Source: Hydractinia symbiolongicarpus (lineage: Eukaryota > Cnidaria > Hydrozoa > Anthoathecata > Hydractiniidae). From it: DNA of 64,000 nt. The position numbers were made by a program, and so were the translations under genes. The stretch is from positions 28,498,501-28,562,500 of the forward strand of contig NC_079886.1 of the NCBI RefSeq assembly GCF_029227915.1, in the 5' to 3' direction. Positions 23,591-37,149 of this stretch are shown here, in pieces. The notes beneath the pieces were generated by a model. That model ran no database searches. It had not been told where the DNA came from and saw only the letters and a program-made list of their open reading frames with translations. Position 1 is the first letter of the stretch. Each line of letters begins with the position of its first letter.

Positions 23591-25820
23591 CTTGTAGTTT
23601 TCAAATATGATTTCATTTTTGATGAAACGCTGAATAAAAGGAGTTTAATCGCCGGCAAACGAAAACCCGCGATTTCCCGTAAATCCCGGACTCGGCCCGT
23701 ATAGTCAAAAGTATACAAAGAAAGTACCCAGGGAGTAAACTCATTTCCCGAACGATTCTTTAAATCATTTTTCCACCACTAAAACGCATAAGACTTGTAG
23801 TTTTCAAAACTGATTTCATTTTTGATGAGACGATAAATAAAAGGAGTTTAATCTCCGGCAAACGAAAACCCGCGATTTACCCTAAATCCCGGAACCGGCC
23901 GGTATAGTCGAATGTATACAAAGAAAGTACGCAGGGAATAAACTCATTTCCCGACCGATTCTTTAAATTATATTTTCACCACTAAAACGCATGAGTGTTG
24001 TAGTTTTCAAAAATGATTTCATTTTTGATGAGACGCTGAATAAAAGAAGTTTAATCGCCGGCAAACGAAAACCCGCGATTTCCCGTAAATCCCGGGCTTG
24101 GCCCGTATAGTCGAATGTATACAAAGAAAGTACCCAGGGAGTAAACTCATTTCCCGAACGATTTTTAAATTATTTTTTTACCGCTAAGACGCATGAGACT
24201 TGTAGTTTTCAAATATGATTTCATTTTTGATGAGACGCTGAATAAAAGGAGTTTAATCGCCGGCAAACGAAAACCCGCGATTTCCCGTAAATCCCGGGCT
24301 TGGCCCGTATAGTCGAATGTATACAAAGAAAGTACCCAGGGAGTAAACTCATTTCCCGAACGATTTTTTAAATTATTTTTTCACTACTAAAACGCATGAG
24401 ACTTGTAGTTTTCAAAAATGATTTCATTTTTGATGAGACGCTGAATAAAAAGAGCTTAATCGCCAGCAAACGAAAACCCGGGAGTTCCCGTAAATCCCGG
24501 GCTTGACCCGTATAGTCAAATGTATAGAAAGAAAGTAAACTGGGAGTAAACTCATTTCCCGAACGATTTTTTAAATTAATTTTTTACCACTAAAACGCAT
24601 AAGACTTGTAAATTTCAAAAACGATTTCATTCTTGATGAGACGCTGAATAAAAGGAGTTTAATCTCCGGCAAACGAAAACCCGCGATTTCCCGTAAATCC
24701 CAGACTCGGCCCGTATAGTCAAATGTATACAAAGAAAGTACGCAGGGAGTAAACTCATTTCCCGAACGATTCTTTAAATTATTTTTCACCACTAAAACGC
24801 ATGAGACTTGTAGTTTTCAAAAATAATTTCATTTTTGATGAGACGCTGAATAAAAGAAGTTTAATCGCCGGCAAACGAAAACCCGCGATTTCCCGTAAAT
24901 CCCGGGCTTGGCGCGTATAGTCGAATGTATACAAAGAAAGTACCCAGGGAGTAAACTCATTTCCCGAACGATTTTTTAAATTATTTTTTTACCACTAAGA
25001 CGCATGAGACTTGTAGTTTTCAAATATGATTTCATTTTTGATGAAACGCTGAATAAAAGGAGTTTAATCGCCGGCAAACGAAAACCCGCGATTTCCCGTA
25101 AATCCCGGACTCGGCCCGTATAGTCAAAAGTATACAAAGAAAGTACCCAGGGAGTAAACTCATTTCCCGAACGATTCTTTAAATCATTTTTCCACCACTA
25201 AAACGCATAAAACTTGTAGTTTTCAAAACTGATTTCATTTTTGATGAGACGATGAATAAAAGGAGTTTATTCTCCGGCAAACGAAAACCCGCGATTTACC
25301 CTAAATCCCGGAACCGGCCGGTATAGTCGAATGCATACAAAGAAAGTACGCAGGGAATAAACTCATTTCCCGAACGATTCTTTAAATTATATTTTCACCA
25401 CTAAAACGCATGAGTGTTGTAGTTTTCAAAAATGATTTCATTTTTGATGAGACGCTGAATAAAAGAAGTTTAATCGCCGGCAAACGAAAACCCGCGATTT
25501 CCCGTAAATCCCGGGCTTGACCCGTATAGTCGAATGTATACAAAGAAAGTACCCAGGGAGTAAACTCATTTCCCGAACGATTTTTTAATTATTTTTTTAC
25601 CACTAAGACGCATGAGACTTGTAGTTTTCAAATATGATTTCATTTTTGATGAGACGCTGAATAAAAGGAGTTTAATCGCCGGCAAACGAAAACCCGCGAT
25701 TTCCCGTAAATCCCGGACTCGGCCCGTATAGTCAAAAGTATACAAAGAAAGTACCCAGGGAGTAAACTCATTTCCCGAACGATTCTTTAAATCATTTTTC
25801 CACCACTAAAACGCATAAGA
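23590..25820 (-). repeat. 7-monomer higher-order repeat in reverse orientation (1419 bp spacing)
   Basis: The CAAATATGATTTCATTTTTG segment with a GATGAAACG variant lies at 23602 and 25021, 1419 bp apart. Following monomers match in order, including a CCGGCCGG type and a monomer with GCATGAGTGTTG. The second copy is partial. Its subtypes are the ones found in F1 at about 9.7-16.5 kb on the other strand. Confidence 0.68.
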
Positions 25821-26542
25821 CTTGTAGTTTTGAAAACTGATTTCATTTTTGATGAGACAATGAATAAAAGGAGTTTAATCTCCGGCAAACGAAAACCCGC
25901 GATTTACCCTAAATCCCGGAACCGGCCGGTATAGTCGAATGTATACAAAGAAAGTACGCAGGGAATAAACTCATTTCCCGAACGATTCTTTAAATTATTT
26001 TTTCACCACTAAAACGCATGAGACTTGTAGTTTTCAAAAATGATTTCATTTTTGATGAGACGCTGAATAAAAAGAGTTTAATCGCCGGCAAACGAAAACC
26101 CGGGAGTTCCCGTAAATCCCGGGCTTGACCCGTATAGTCGAATGTATAGAAAGAAAGTACCCAGGGAGTAAACTCATTTCCCGAATGATTTTTTAAATTA
26201 TTTTTTTACCACTAAGACGCATGAAACTTGTAGTTTTTAAAAATGATTTCATTTTTGATGAGACGCTGAATAAAAGGAGTTTAATCGCCGGCAAACGAAA
26301 ACCCGCGCTTTCCCGTATATCCCGGACTCGGCCCGTATAGTCGAATGTATACAAAGAAAGTACCCAGGGAGTAAACTCATTTTCCGAACGATTTTTTAAA
26401 TTATTTTTTCACCACTAAAACGCATGAGACTTGTAGTTTTCAAAAATGATTTCATTTTTGATGAGACGCTGAATAAAAAGAGTTTAATCGCCGGCAAACG
26501 AAAACCCGGGAGTTCCCGTAAATCCTGGGCTTGACCCGTATA

Positions 26543-26622
26543 GTCGAATGTATGGAAAGAAAGTACCCAGGGAGTAAAGTAAGTCGAATGTATAGAAAGA
26601 AAGTACCCATGGAGTAAACTCA
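26543..26622 (-). repeat. 40-bp tandem duplication inside one monomer
   Basis: The text GTCGAATGTAT followed by GAAAGAAAGTACCCA is present twice, starting at 26543 and 26583, so this monomer is about 40 bp longer than normal. The two copies differ at a few bases (TATGG versus TATAG, CCAGGG versus CCATGG, and the end of the first copy reads GTAAAGTAA). It is the only intramonomer duplication of this size that I noticed. Confidence 0.85.
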
Positions 26623-26989
26623 TTTCCCGAACGATTTTTTAAATTATTTTTTCACTACTAAAACGCATGAGACTTGTAGTTTTCAAAAATGATTTCATTT
26701 TTGATGAGACGCTGAATAAAAAGAGCTTAATCGCCGGCAAACGAAAACCCGGAAGTTCCCGTAAATCCCGGGCTTGACCCGTATAGTCAAATGTATAGAA
26801 AGAAAGTAAACTGGGAGTAAACTCATTTCCCGAACGATTTTTTAAATTAATTTTTTACCACTAAAACGCATAAGACTAGTAAATTTCAAAAACGATTTCA
26901 TTCTTGATGAGACGCTGAATAAAAGGAGTTTAATCGCCGGCAAACGAAAACCCGCGATTTCCCGTAAATCCCGGACTCGGCCCGTATAG

Positions 26990-29900
26990 TCAAAAGTATA
27001 CAAAGAAAGTACCCAGGGATTAAACTCATTTCCCGAACGATTCTTTAAATTATTTTTTCACCACTAAAACGCATGAGACTTGTAGTTTTCAAAACTGATT
27101 TCATTTTTGATGAGACGCTGAATAAAAGGAGTTTAATCGCCGGCAAACGAAAACCCGCGCTTTCCCGTATATCCCGGACTCGGCCCGTATAGTCGAATGT
27201 ATAGAAAGTAAGTAAACTGGGAGTAAACTCATTTCCCGAACGATTTTTTAAATTAATTTTTTACCACTAAAACGCATAAGACTTGTAGTTTTCAAAAACG
27301 ATTTCATTTTTGATGAGACGATGAATAAAAGGAGTTTAATCGCCGGCAAACGAAAACCCGCGATTTCCCGTAAATCCCGGACTCGGCCCGTATAGTCAAA
27401 AGTATAAAAAGAAAGTACCCAGGGAGTAAACTCATTTCCCGAACGATTCTTTAAATCATTTTTCCACCACTAAAACGCATAAGACTTGTAGTTTTGAAAA
27501 CTGATTTCATTTTTGATGAGACGATGAATGAAAGGAGTTTAATCTCCGGCAAACGAAAACCTGCGATTTACCCTAAATCCCGGAACCGGCCGGTATAGTC
27601 GAATGTATACAAAGAAAGTACGCAGGGAATAAACTCATTTCCCGAACGATTCTTTAAATTATATTTTCACCACTAAAACGCATGAGTCTTGTAGTTTTCA
27701 AAAATGATTTCATTTTTGATGAGACGCTGAATAAAAGAACTTTAATCGCCGGCAAACAAAAACCCGCGATTTCCCGTAAATCCCGGGCTTGGCCCGTATA
27801 GTCGAATGTATACAAAGAAAGTACCCAGGGAGTAAACTCATTTCCCGAACGATTTTTTATATTATTTTTTTACCACTAAGACGCATGAGACTTGTAGTTT
27901 TCAAAAATGATTTCATTTTTGATGAGACGCTGAATAAAAGGAGTTTAATCGCCGGCAAAGGAAAACCCGCGATTTCCCGTAAATCCCGGACTCGGCCCGT
28001 ATAGTCAAAAGTATACAAAGAAAGTACCCAGGGAGTAAACTCATTTCCCGAACGATTCTTTAAATTATTTTTTCACCACTAAAACGCATGAGACTTATAG
28101 TTTTCAAAACTGATTTCATTTTTGATGAGACGCTGAATAAAAGGAGTTTAATCGCCGGCAAACGAAAACCCGCGCTTTCCCGTATATCCCGGACTCGGCC
28201 CGTATAGTCGAATGTATACAAAGAAAGTACCCAGGGAGTAAACTCATTTTCCGAACGATTTTTAAATTATTTTTTCACCACTAAAACGCATGAGACTTGT
28301 AGTTTTCAAAACTGATTTCATTTTTGATGAGACGCTGAATAAAAGGAGTTTAATCGCCGGCAAACGAAAACCCGCGCTTTCCCGTATATCCCGGACTCGG
28401 CCCGTATAGTCGAATGTATAGAAAGAAAGTAAACTGGGAGTAAACTCATTTCCCGAACGATTTTTTAAATTAATTTTTTACCACTAAAACGCATAAGACT
28501 TGTAGTTTTCAAAAACGATTTCATTTTTGATGAGACGCTGAATAAAAGGAGTTTAATCGCCGGCAAACGAAAACCCGCGATTTCCCGTAAATCCCGGACT
28601 CGGCCCGTATAGTCAAAAGTATAAAAAGAAAGTACCCAGGGAGTAAACTCATTTCCCGAACGATTCTTTAAATCATTTTTCCACCACTAAAACGCATAAG
28701 ACTTGTAGTTTTGAAAACTGATTTCATTTTTGATGAGACGATGAATAAAAGGAGTTTAATCTCCGGCAAACGAAAACCTGCGATTTACCCTAAATCCCGG
28801 AACCGGCCGGTATAGTCAAATGTATACAAAGAAAGTACGCAGGGAATAAACTCATTTCCCGAACGATTCTTTAAATTATATTTTCACCACTAAAACGCAT
28901 GAGTCTTGTAGTTTTCAAAAATGATTTCATTTTTGATGAGACGCTGAATAAAAGAAGTTTAATCGCCGGCAAACAAAAACCCGCGATTTCCCGTAAATCC
29001 CGGGCTTGGCCCGTATAGTCGAATGTATACAAAGAAAGTACCCAGGGAGTAAACTCATTTCCCGAACGATTTTTTAAATTATTTTTTTACCACTAAGACG
29101 CATGAGACTTGTAGTTTTCAAAAATGATTTCATTTTTGATGAGACGCTGAATAAAAGGAGTTTAATCGCCGGCAAAGGAAAACCCGCGATTTCCCGTAAA
29201 TCCCGGACTCGGCCCGTATAGTCAAAAGTATACAAAGAAAGTACCCAGGGAGTAAACTCATTTCCCGAACGATTCTTTAAATTATTTTTTCACCACTAAA
29301 ACGCATGAGACTTATAGTTTTCAAAACTGATTTCATTTTTGATGAGACGCTGAATAAAAGGAGTTTAATCGCCGGCAAACGAAAACCCGCGCTTTCCCGT
29401 ATATCCCGGACTCGGCCCGTATAGTCGAATGTATACAAAGAAAGTACCCAGGGAGTAAACTCATTTTCCGAACGATTTTTAAATTATTTTTTCACCACTA
29501 AAACGCATGAGACTTGTAGTTTTCAAAACTGATTTCATTTTTGATGAGACGCTGAATAAAAGGAGTTTAATCGCCGGCAAACGAAAACCCGCGCTTTCCC
29601 GTATATCCCGGACTCGGCCCGTATAGTCGAATGTATAGAAAGAAAGTAAACTGGGAGTAAACTCATTTCCCGAACGATTTTTTAAATTAATTTTTTACCA
29701 CTAAAACGCATAAGACTTGTAGTTTTCAAAAACGATTTCATTTTTGATGAGACGCTGAATAAAAGGAGTTTAATCGCCGGCAAACGAAAACCCGCGATTT
29801 CCCGTAAATCCCGGACTCGGCCCGTATAGTCAAAAGTATAAAAAGAAAGTACCCAGGGAGTAAACTCATTTCCCGAACGATTCTTTAAATCATTTTTCCA

Positions 29901-30165
29901 CCACTAAAACGCATAAGACTTGTAGTTTTGAAAACTGATTTCATTTTTGATGAGACGATGAATAAAAGGAGTTTAATCTCCGGCAAACGAAAACCTGCGA
30001 TTTACCCTAAATCCCGGAACCGGCCGGTATAGTCAAATGTATACAAAGAAAGTACGCAGGGAATAAACTCATTTCCCGAACGATTCTTTAAATTATATTT
30101 TCACCACTAAAACGCATGAGTCTTGTAGTTTTCAAAAATGATTTCATTTTTGATGAGACGCTGAA
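26990..30165 (-). repeat. 6-monomer higher-order repeat, almost three copies (about 1217 bp spacing)
   Basis: The AAACTGGGAG landmark of one particular subtype lies at 27213, 28431 and 29648 (spacings 1218 and 1217). The GCCGGCAAAGG variant is at 27951 and 29168, and a CAAACAAAAACCCGC variant is near 27755 and 28970. The third copy diverges at about 30165. In copy B of the large duplication the equivalent region has lost three monomers. Confidence 0.8.
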
Positions 30166-31540
30166 TAAAAGGAGTTTAATCGCCGGCAAACGAAAACCCG
30201 CGCTTTCCCGTATATCCCGGACTCGGCCCGTATGGTCGAATGTATACAAAGAAAGTACCCAGGAAGTAAACTCATTTTCCGAACGATTTTTTAAATTATT
30301 TTTTCACCACTAAAACGCATGAGACTTGTAGTTTTCAAAAATGATTTCATTTTTGATGAGACGCTGAATAAAAACAGTTTAATCGCCGGCAAAAGAAAAC
30401 CCGGGAGTTCCCGTAAATCCCGGGCTTGACCCGTATAGTCGAATGTATAGAAAGAAAGTACCCAGGGAGTAAACTCATTTCCCGATCGATTTTTTAAATT
30501 ATTTTTATACCACTAAGACGCATGAGACTTGTAGTTTTCAAAAATGATTTCATTTTTGATGAGACGCTGAATAAAAGGAGTTTAATCGCCGGCAAACGAA
30601 AACCCGCGATTTCCCGTAAATCCCTGACTCGGCCCGTATAGTCAAAAGTATACAAAGAAAGTACCCAGGGAGTAAACTCATTTCCCGAACGATTTTTTAA
30701 ATTATTTTTTTACCACTAAGACGCATGAGACTTGTAGTTTTCAAAAATGATTTCATTTTTGATGAGACGCTGAATAAAAGGAGTTTAATCGCCGGCAAAC
30801 GAAAACCCGGGAGTTCCCGTAAATCCCGGGCTTGACCCGTATAGTCGAATGTATAGAAAGATAGTACCCAGGGAGTAAACTCATTTCCCGAACGTTTTTT
30901 TAAATTATTTTTTTACCACTAAGACGCATGAGACTTGTAGTTTTCAAAAATGATTTCATTTTTGATGAGACGCTGAATAAAAGGAGTTTAATCGCCGGCA
31001 AACGAAAACCCGGGAGTTCCCGTAAATCCCGGGCTTGACCCGTATAGTCGAATGTATACAAAGAAAGTACCCAGGGAGTAAACTCATTTTCCGAACGATT
31101 TTTTAAATTATTCTTTCACCACTAAAACGCATGAGACTTGTAGTTTTCAAAAATGATTTCATTTTTGATGAGACGCTGAATAAAAAGAGTTTAATCGCCG
31201 GCAAACGAAAACCCGGGAGTTCCCGTAAATCCCGGGCTTGACCCGTATAGTCGAATGTATAGAAAGAAAGTACCCAGGGAGTAAACTCATTTCCCGAACG
31301 ATTTTTTAAATTATTTTTTTACCACTAAGACGCATGAGACTTGTAGTTTTCAAAAATGATTTCATTTTTGATAAGACGCTGAATAAAAGGAGTTTAATCG
31401 CCGGCAAACGAAAATCCGCGATTTCCCGTAAATCCCGGACTCGGCCCGTATAGTCAAAAGTATACAAAGAAAGTACCCAGGGAGTAAACTCATTTCCCGA
31501 ACGATTTTTTAAATTATTTTTTTACCACTAAGACGCATGA

Positions 31541-34500
31541 GACTTGCAGTTTTCAAAAATGATTTCATTTTTGATGAGACGCTGAATAAAAGGAGTTTAA
31601 TCGCCGGCAAACGAAAACCCGGGAGTTCCCGTAAATCCCGGGCTTGACCCGTATAGTCGAATGCATAGAAAGAAAGTACCCAGGGAGTAAACTCATTTCC
31701 CGAACGATTTTTTAAATTATTTTTTTACCACTAAGACGCATGAGACTTGTAGTTTTCAAAAATGATTTCATTTTTGATGAGACGCTGAATAAAAGGAGTT
31801 TAATCGCCGGCAAACGAAAACCCGCGCTTTCCCGTATATCCCGGACTCGGCCCGTATAGTCGAATGTATACAAAGAAAGTACCCAGGGAGTAAACTCATT
31901 TTCCGAACGATTTTTTAAATTATTTTTTCACCACTAAAACGCATGAGACTTGTAGTTTTCAAAAATGATTTCATTTTTGATGAGACGCTGAATAAAAAGA
32001 GTTTAATCGCCGGCAAACGAAAACCCGGGAGTTCCCGTAAATCCCGGGCTTGACCCGTATAGTCGAATGTATAGAAAGAAAGTACCCAGGGAGTAAACTC
32101 ATTTCCCGAACGATTTTTTAAATTATTTTTTTACCACTAAGACGCATGAGACTTGTAGTTTTCAAAAATGATTTCATTTTTGATAAGACGCTGAATAAAA
32201 GGAGTTTAATTGCCGGCAAACGAAAATCCGCGATTTCCCGTAAATCCCGGACTCGGCCCGTATAGTCAAAAGTATACAAAGAAAGTACCCAGGGAGTAAA
32301 CTCATTTCCCGAACGATTTTTTAAATTATTTTTTTACCACTAAGACGCATGAGACTTGTAGTTTTTAAAAATGATTTCATTTTTGATGAGACGCTGAATA
32401 AAAGGAGTTTAATCGCCGGCAAACGAAAACCCGCGATTTCCCGTAAATCCCGGACTCGGCCCGTATAGTCAAAAGTATACAAAGAAAGTACCCAGGGAGT
32501 AAACTCATTTCCCGAACGATTCTTTAAATTATATTTTCACCACTAAAACGCATGAGACTTATAGTTTTCAAAACTGATTTCATTTTTGATGAGACGCTGA
32601 ATAAAAGAAGTTTAATCACCGGCAAACGAAAACCCGCGCTTTCCCGTATATCCCGGACTCGGTCAGTATAGTCGAATGTATACAAATAAAGTACCCAGGG
32701 AGTAAACTCATTTTCCGAACGATTTTTTAAATTATTTTTTCACTACTAAAACGCATGAGACTTGTAGTTTTCAAAGATGATTTCATTTTTGATGAGACGC
32801 TGAATAAAAAGAGTTTAATCGCCGGCAAACGAAAACCCGGGAGTTCCCGTAAATCCCGGGCTTGACCCGTATAGTCGAATGTATAGAAAGAAATAAACTG
32901 GGAGTAAACTCATTTCCCGAACGATTTTTTAAATTAATTTTTTACCACTAAAACGCATAAGACTTGTAGTTTTCAAAAACGATTTCATTCTTGATGAGAC
33001 GCTGAATAAAAGGAGTTTAATCTCCGCCAAACGAAAACCCGCGATTTCCCGTAAATCCCAGACTCGGCCCGTATAGTCAAAAGTATACAAAGAAAGTACG
33101 CAGGGAGTAAACTCATTTCCCGAACGATTATTTAAATTATTTTTTACCACTAAAACGCATGAGACTTGTAGTTTTCAAAACTGATTTCATTTTTGATGAG
33201 ACGCTGAATAAAAGGAGTTTAATCGCCGCCAAACGAAAACCCGCGCTTTCCCGTATATCCCGGACTCGGTCCGTATAGTCGAATGTATACAAAGAAAGTA
33301 CCCAGGGAGTAAACTCATTTTCCGAACTATTTTTTAAATTATTTTTTCACCACTAAAACGCATGAGACTTGTAGTTTTCAAAAATGATTTCATTTGTGAT
33401 GAGACACTGAAGAAAAGGAGTTTAATCGCCGTCAAACGAAAACCCGGGAGTTCCCGTAAATCCCGGGCTTGACCCGCATAGTCGAATGTATAGAAAGAAA
33501 GTAAACTGGGAGTAAACTCATTTCCCGAACGATTTTTTAAATTATTTTTTTGCCACAAAGACGCATGAGACTTGTAGTTTTCAAAAATGATTTCATTTTT
33601 GATGAGACGCTGAATAAAAGGAGTTTAATCGCCGGCAAACGAAAACCCGGGAGTTCCCGTAAATCCCGGGCTTGACCCGTATAGTCGAATGTATAGAAAG
33701 ATAGTACCCAGGGAGTAAACTCATTTCCCGAACGTTTTTTTAAATTATTTTTTTACCACTAAGACGCATGAGACTTGCAGTTTTCAAAAATGATTTCATT
33801 TTTGATGAGACGCTGAATAAAAGGAGTTTAATCGCCGGCAAACGAAAACCCGGGAGTTCCCGTAAATCCCGGGCTTGACCCGTATAGTCGAATGCATAGA
33901 AAGAAAGTACCCAGGGAGTAAACTCATTTCCCGAACGATTTTTTAAATTATTTTTTTACCACTAAGACGCATGAGACTTGTAGTTTTCAAAAATGATTTC
34001 ATTTTTGATGAGACGCTGAATAAAAGGAGTTTAATCGCCGGCAAACGAAAACCCGCGCTTTCCCGTATATCCCGGACTCGGCCCGTATAGTCGAATGTAT
34101 ACAAAGAAAGTACCCAGGGAGTAAACTCATTTTCCGAACGATTTTTTAAATTATTTTTTCACCACTAAAACGCATGAGACTTGTAGTTTTCAAAAATGAT
34201 TTCATTTTTGATGAGACGCTGAATAAAAAGAGTTTAATCGCCGGCAAACGAAAACCCGGGAGTTCCCGTAAATCCCGGGCTTGACCCGTATAGTCGAATG
34301 TATAGAAAGAAAGTACCCAGGGAGTAAACTCATTTCCCGAACGATTTTTTAAATTATTTTTTTACCACTAAGACGCATGAGACTTGTAGTTTTCAAAAAT
34401 GATTTCATTTTTGATAAGACGCTGAATAAAAGGAGTTTAATTGCCGGCAAACGAAAATCCGCGATTTCCCGTAAATCCCGGACTCGGCCCGTATAGTCAA

Positions 34501-35455
34501 AAGTATACAAAGAAAGTACCCAGGGAGTAAACTCATTTCCCGAACGATTTTTTAAATTATTTTTTTACCACTAAGACGCATGAGACTTGTAGTTTTTAAA
34601 AATGATTTCATTTTTGATGAGACGCTGAATAAAAGGAGTTTAATCGCCGGCAAACGAAAACCCGCGATTTCCCGTAAATCCCGGACTCGGCCCGTATAGT
34701 CAAAAGTATACAAAGAAAGTACCCAGGGAGTAAACTCATTTCCCGAACGATTCTTTAAATTATATTTTCACCACTAAAACGCATGAGACTTATAGTTTTC
34801 AAAACTGATTTCATTTTTGATGAGACGCTGAATAAAAGAAGTTTAATCACCGGCAAACGAAAACCCGCGCTTTCCCGTATATCCCGGACTCGGTCAGTAT
34901 AGTCGAATGTATACAAATAAAGTACCCAGGGAGTAAACTCATTTTCCGAACGATTTTTTAAATTATTTTTTCACTACTAAAACGCATGAGACTTGTAGTT
35001 TTCAAAGATGATTTCATTTTTGATGAGACGCTGAATAAAAAGAGTTTAATCGCCGGCAAACGAAAACCCGGGAGTTCCCGTAAATCCCGGGCTTGACCCG
35101 TATAGTCGAATGTATAGAAAGAAATAAACTGGGAGTAAACTCATTTCCCGAACGATTTTTTCAATTAATTTTTTACCACTAAAACGCATAAGACTTGTAG
35201 TTTTCAAAAACGATTTCATTCTTGATGAGACGCTGAATAAAAGGAGTTTAATCTCCGCCAAACGAAAACCCGCGATTTCCCGTAAATCCCAGACTCGGCC
35301 CGTATAGTCAAAAGTATACAAAGAAAGTACGCAGGGAGTAAACTCATTTCCCGAACGATTCTTTAAATTATTTTTTACCACTAAAACGCATGAGACTTGT
35401 AGTTTTCAAAACTGATTTCATTTTTGATGAGACGCTGAATAAAAGGAGTTTAATC
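31541..35455 (-). repeat. 11-monomer higher-order repeat, two copies (2230 bp spacing)
   Basis: GACTTGCAG lies at 31541 and 33771, and GATAAGACG followed by TTTAATTGCCGG lies at 32182 and 34412. The GGTCAGTATAG and CAAATAAAGTACCC variants also repeat. Copy 2 diverges from copy 1 at about 35455. Between the copies, about 33550-33770 matches 30710-30920, so one edge is a jump of several monomers. Copy B at 54-56 kb carries only one version of this unit. Confidence 0.75.
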
Positions 35456-36562
35456 GCCGGCAAACGAAAACCCGCGATTTCCCGTATATCCCGGACTCGG
35501 CCCGTATAGTCAAAGGTATACAAAGAAAGTACCCAGGGATTAAACTCATTTCCCGAACGATTCTTTAAATTATTTTTTCACCACTAAAACGCATGAGACT
35601 TGTAGTTTTCAAAACTGATTTCATTTTTGATGAGACGCTGAATAAAAGGAGTTTAATCGCCGGCAAACGAAAACCCGCGCTTTCCCGTATATCCCGGACT
35701 CGGCCCGTATAGTCGAATGTATAGAAAGAAAGTAACTGGGAGTAAACTCATTTCCCGAACGATTTTTTAAATTAATTTTTTACCACTAAAACGCATAAGA
35801 CTTGTAGTTTTCAAAAACGATTTCATTCTTGATGAGACGCTGAATAAAAGGAGTTTAATCTCCGGCAAACGAAAACCCGCGATTTCCCGTAAATCCCAGA
35901 CTCGGCCCGTATAGTCAAATGTATACAAATAAAGTACGCAGGGAGTAAACTCATTTCCCGAACGATTCTTTAAATTATTTTTCACCACTAAAACGCATAA
36001 GACTTGTAGTTTTCAAAAATGATTTCATTTTTGATGAGACGCTGAATAAAAGAAGTTTAATCGCCGGCAAACGAAAACCCGGGAATTCCCGTAAATCCCG
36101 GGCTTGGCCCGTATAGTCGAATGTATACAAAGAAAGTACCCAGGGAGTAAACTCATTTCCCGAACGATTTTTTAAATTATTTTTTCACCACTAAAACGCA
36201 TGAGACTTGTAGTTTTCAAAAATGATTTCATTTTTGATGAGACGCTGAATAAAAGGAGTTTAATCGCCGGCAAACGAAAACCCGGGAGTTCCCGTAAATC
36301 CCGGGCTTGACCCGTATAGTCGAATGTATAGAAAGAAGGTAAACTGGGAGTAAACACATTTCCCGAACGATTTTTTAAATTAATTTTTTACCACTAAAAC
36401 GCAAAAGACTTGTAGTTTTCAAAAACGATTTCATTCTTGATGAGACGCTGAATAAAAGGAGTTTAATCTCCGGCAAACGAAAACCCGCGATTTCCCGTAA
36501 ATCCCAGACTCGGCCCGTATAGTCAAATGTATACAAAGAAAGTACGCAGGGAGTAAACTCAT

Positions 36563-36735
36563 TTCCCGAACGATTCTTTAAATTATTTTTCACCACTAAA
36601 ACGCATGAGACTTGTAGTTTTTAAAAATAATTTCATTTTTGATGAGACGCTGTATAAAAGAAGTTTAATCGCCGGCAAGGGCTTAGCCCGTATAGTCAAA
36701 TGTAAACAAAGAAAGCACCCAGGGAGTAAACTCAT
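36563..36735 (-). repeat. Short (173 bp) satellite monomer, reverse
   Basis: The plus-strand text reads GCCGGCAAGGGCTTAGCCCG. The normal monomer has about 29 more bases here (the CGAAAACCCGCGATTTCCCG segment and neighbours). This is the leftmost short monomer in the window. Its duplicate in copy B is at 57695-57867. Confidence 0.88.
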
Positions 36736-37149
36736 TTCCCGAACGATTTTTTAAATTATTTTTTCGCCACTAAAACGCATGAGACTTGTAGTTTTTAAAA
36801 ATGATTTCATTTTTGATGAGACGCTGAATAAAAGGAGTTTAATCTCCGGCAAACGATAACCCGCGATTTCCCCTAAATCCCGGAACCGGCCCGTATAGTC
36901 AAAAGTAAGCAAAGAAAGTACGCAGGGAGTAAACTCATTTCGCGAACGATTCTTTAAATTATATTTTCACCACTAAAACGCATGACACTTGTAGTTTTCA
37001 AAAATGATTTCATTTTTGATGAGACGCTGAGTAAAAGAAGTTTAATCGCCGGCAAACGAAAACCCGCGATTTCCCGTAAATCCCGGGCTTGGCCCGTATA
37101 GTCGAATGTATACAAAGAAAGTACCCAGGGAGTAAACTCATTTCCCGAA

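Noticed and set aside
35046-35381. A 111-codon open frame on the minus strand, the longest seen
   Set aside because: It spans about 1.65 satellite monomers. It exists because an A-to-C change at 35162 turns a stop that is normally present in the monomer into a sense codon. There is no start context, no domain and no conservation between monomers.
36600-36760. tRNA or small RNA gene suggested by the GC-rich stem near GGCAAGGGCTTAGCCCG
   Set aside because: It is the join of a short monomer (29-bp deletion). It lacks tRNA arms, A/B boxes and a conserved anticodon stem, and it repeats with the monomer.
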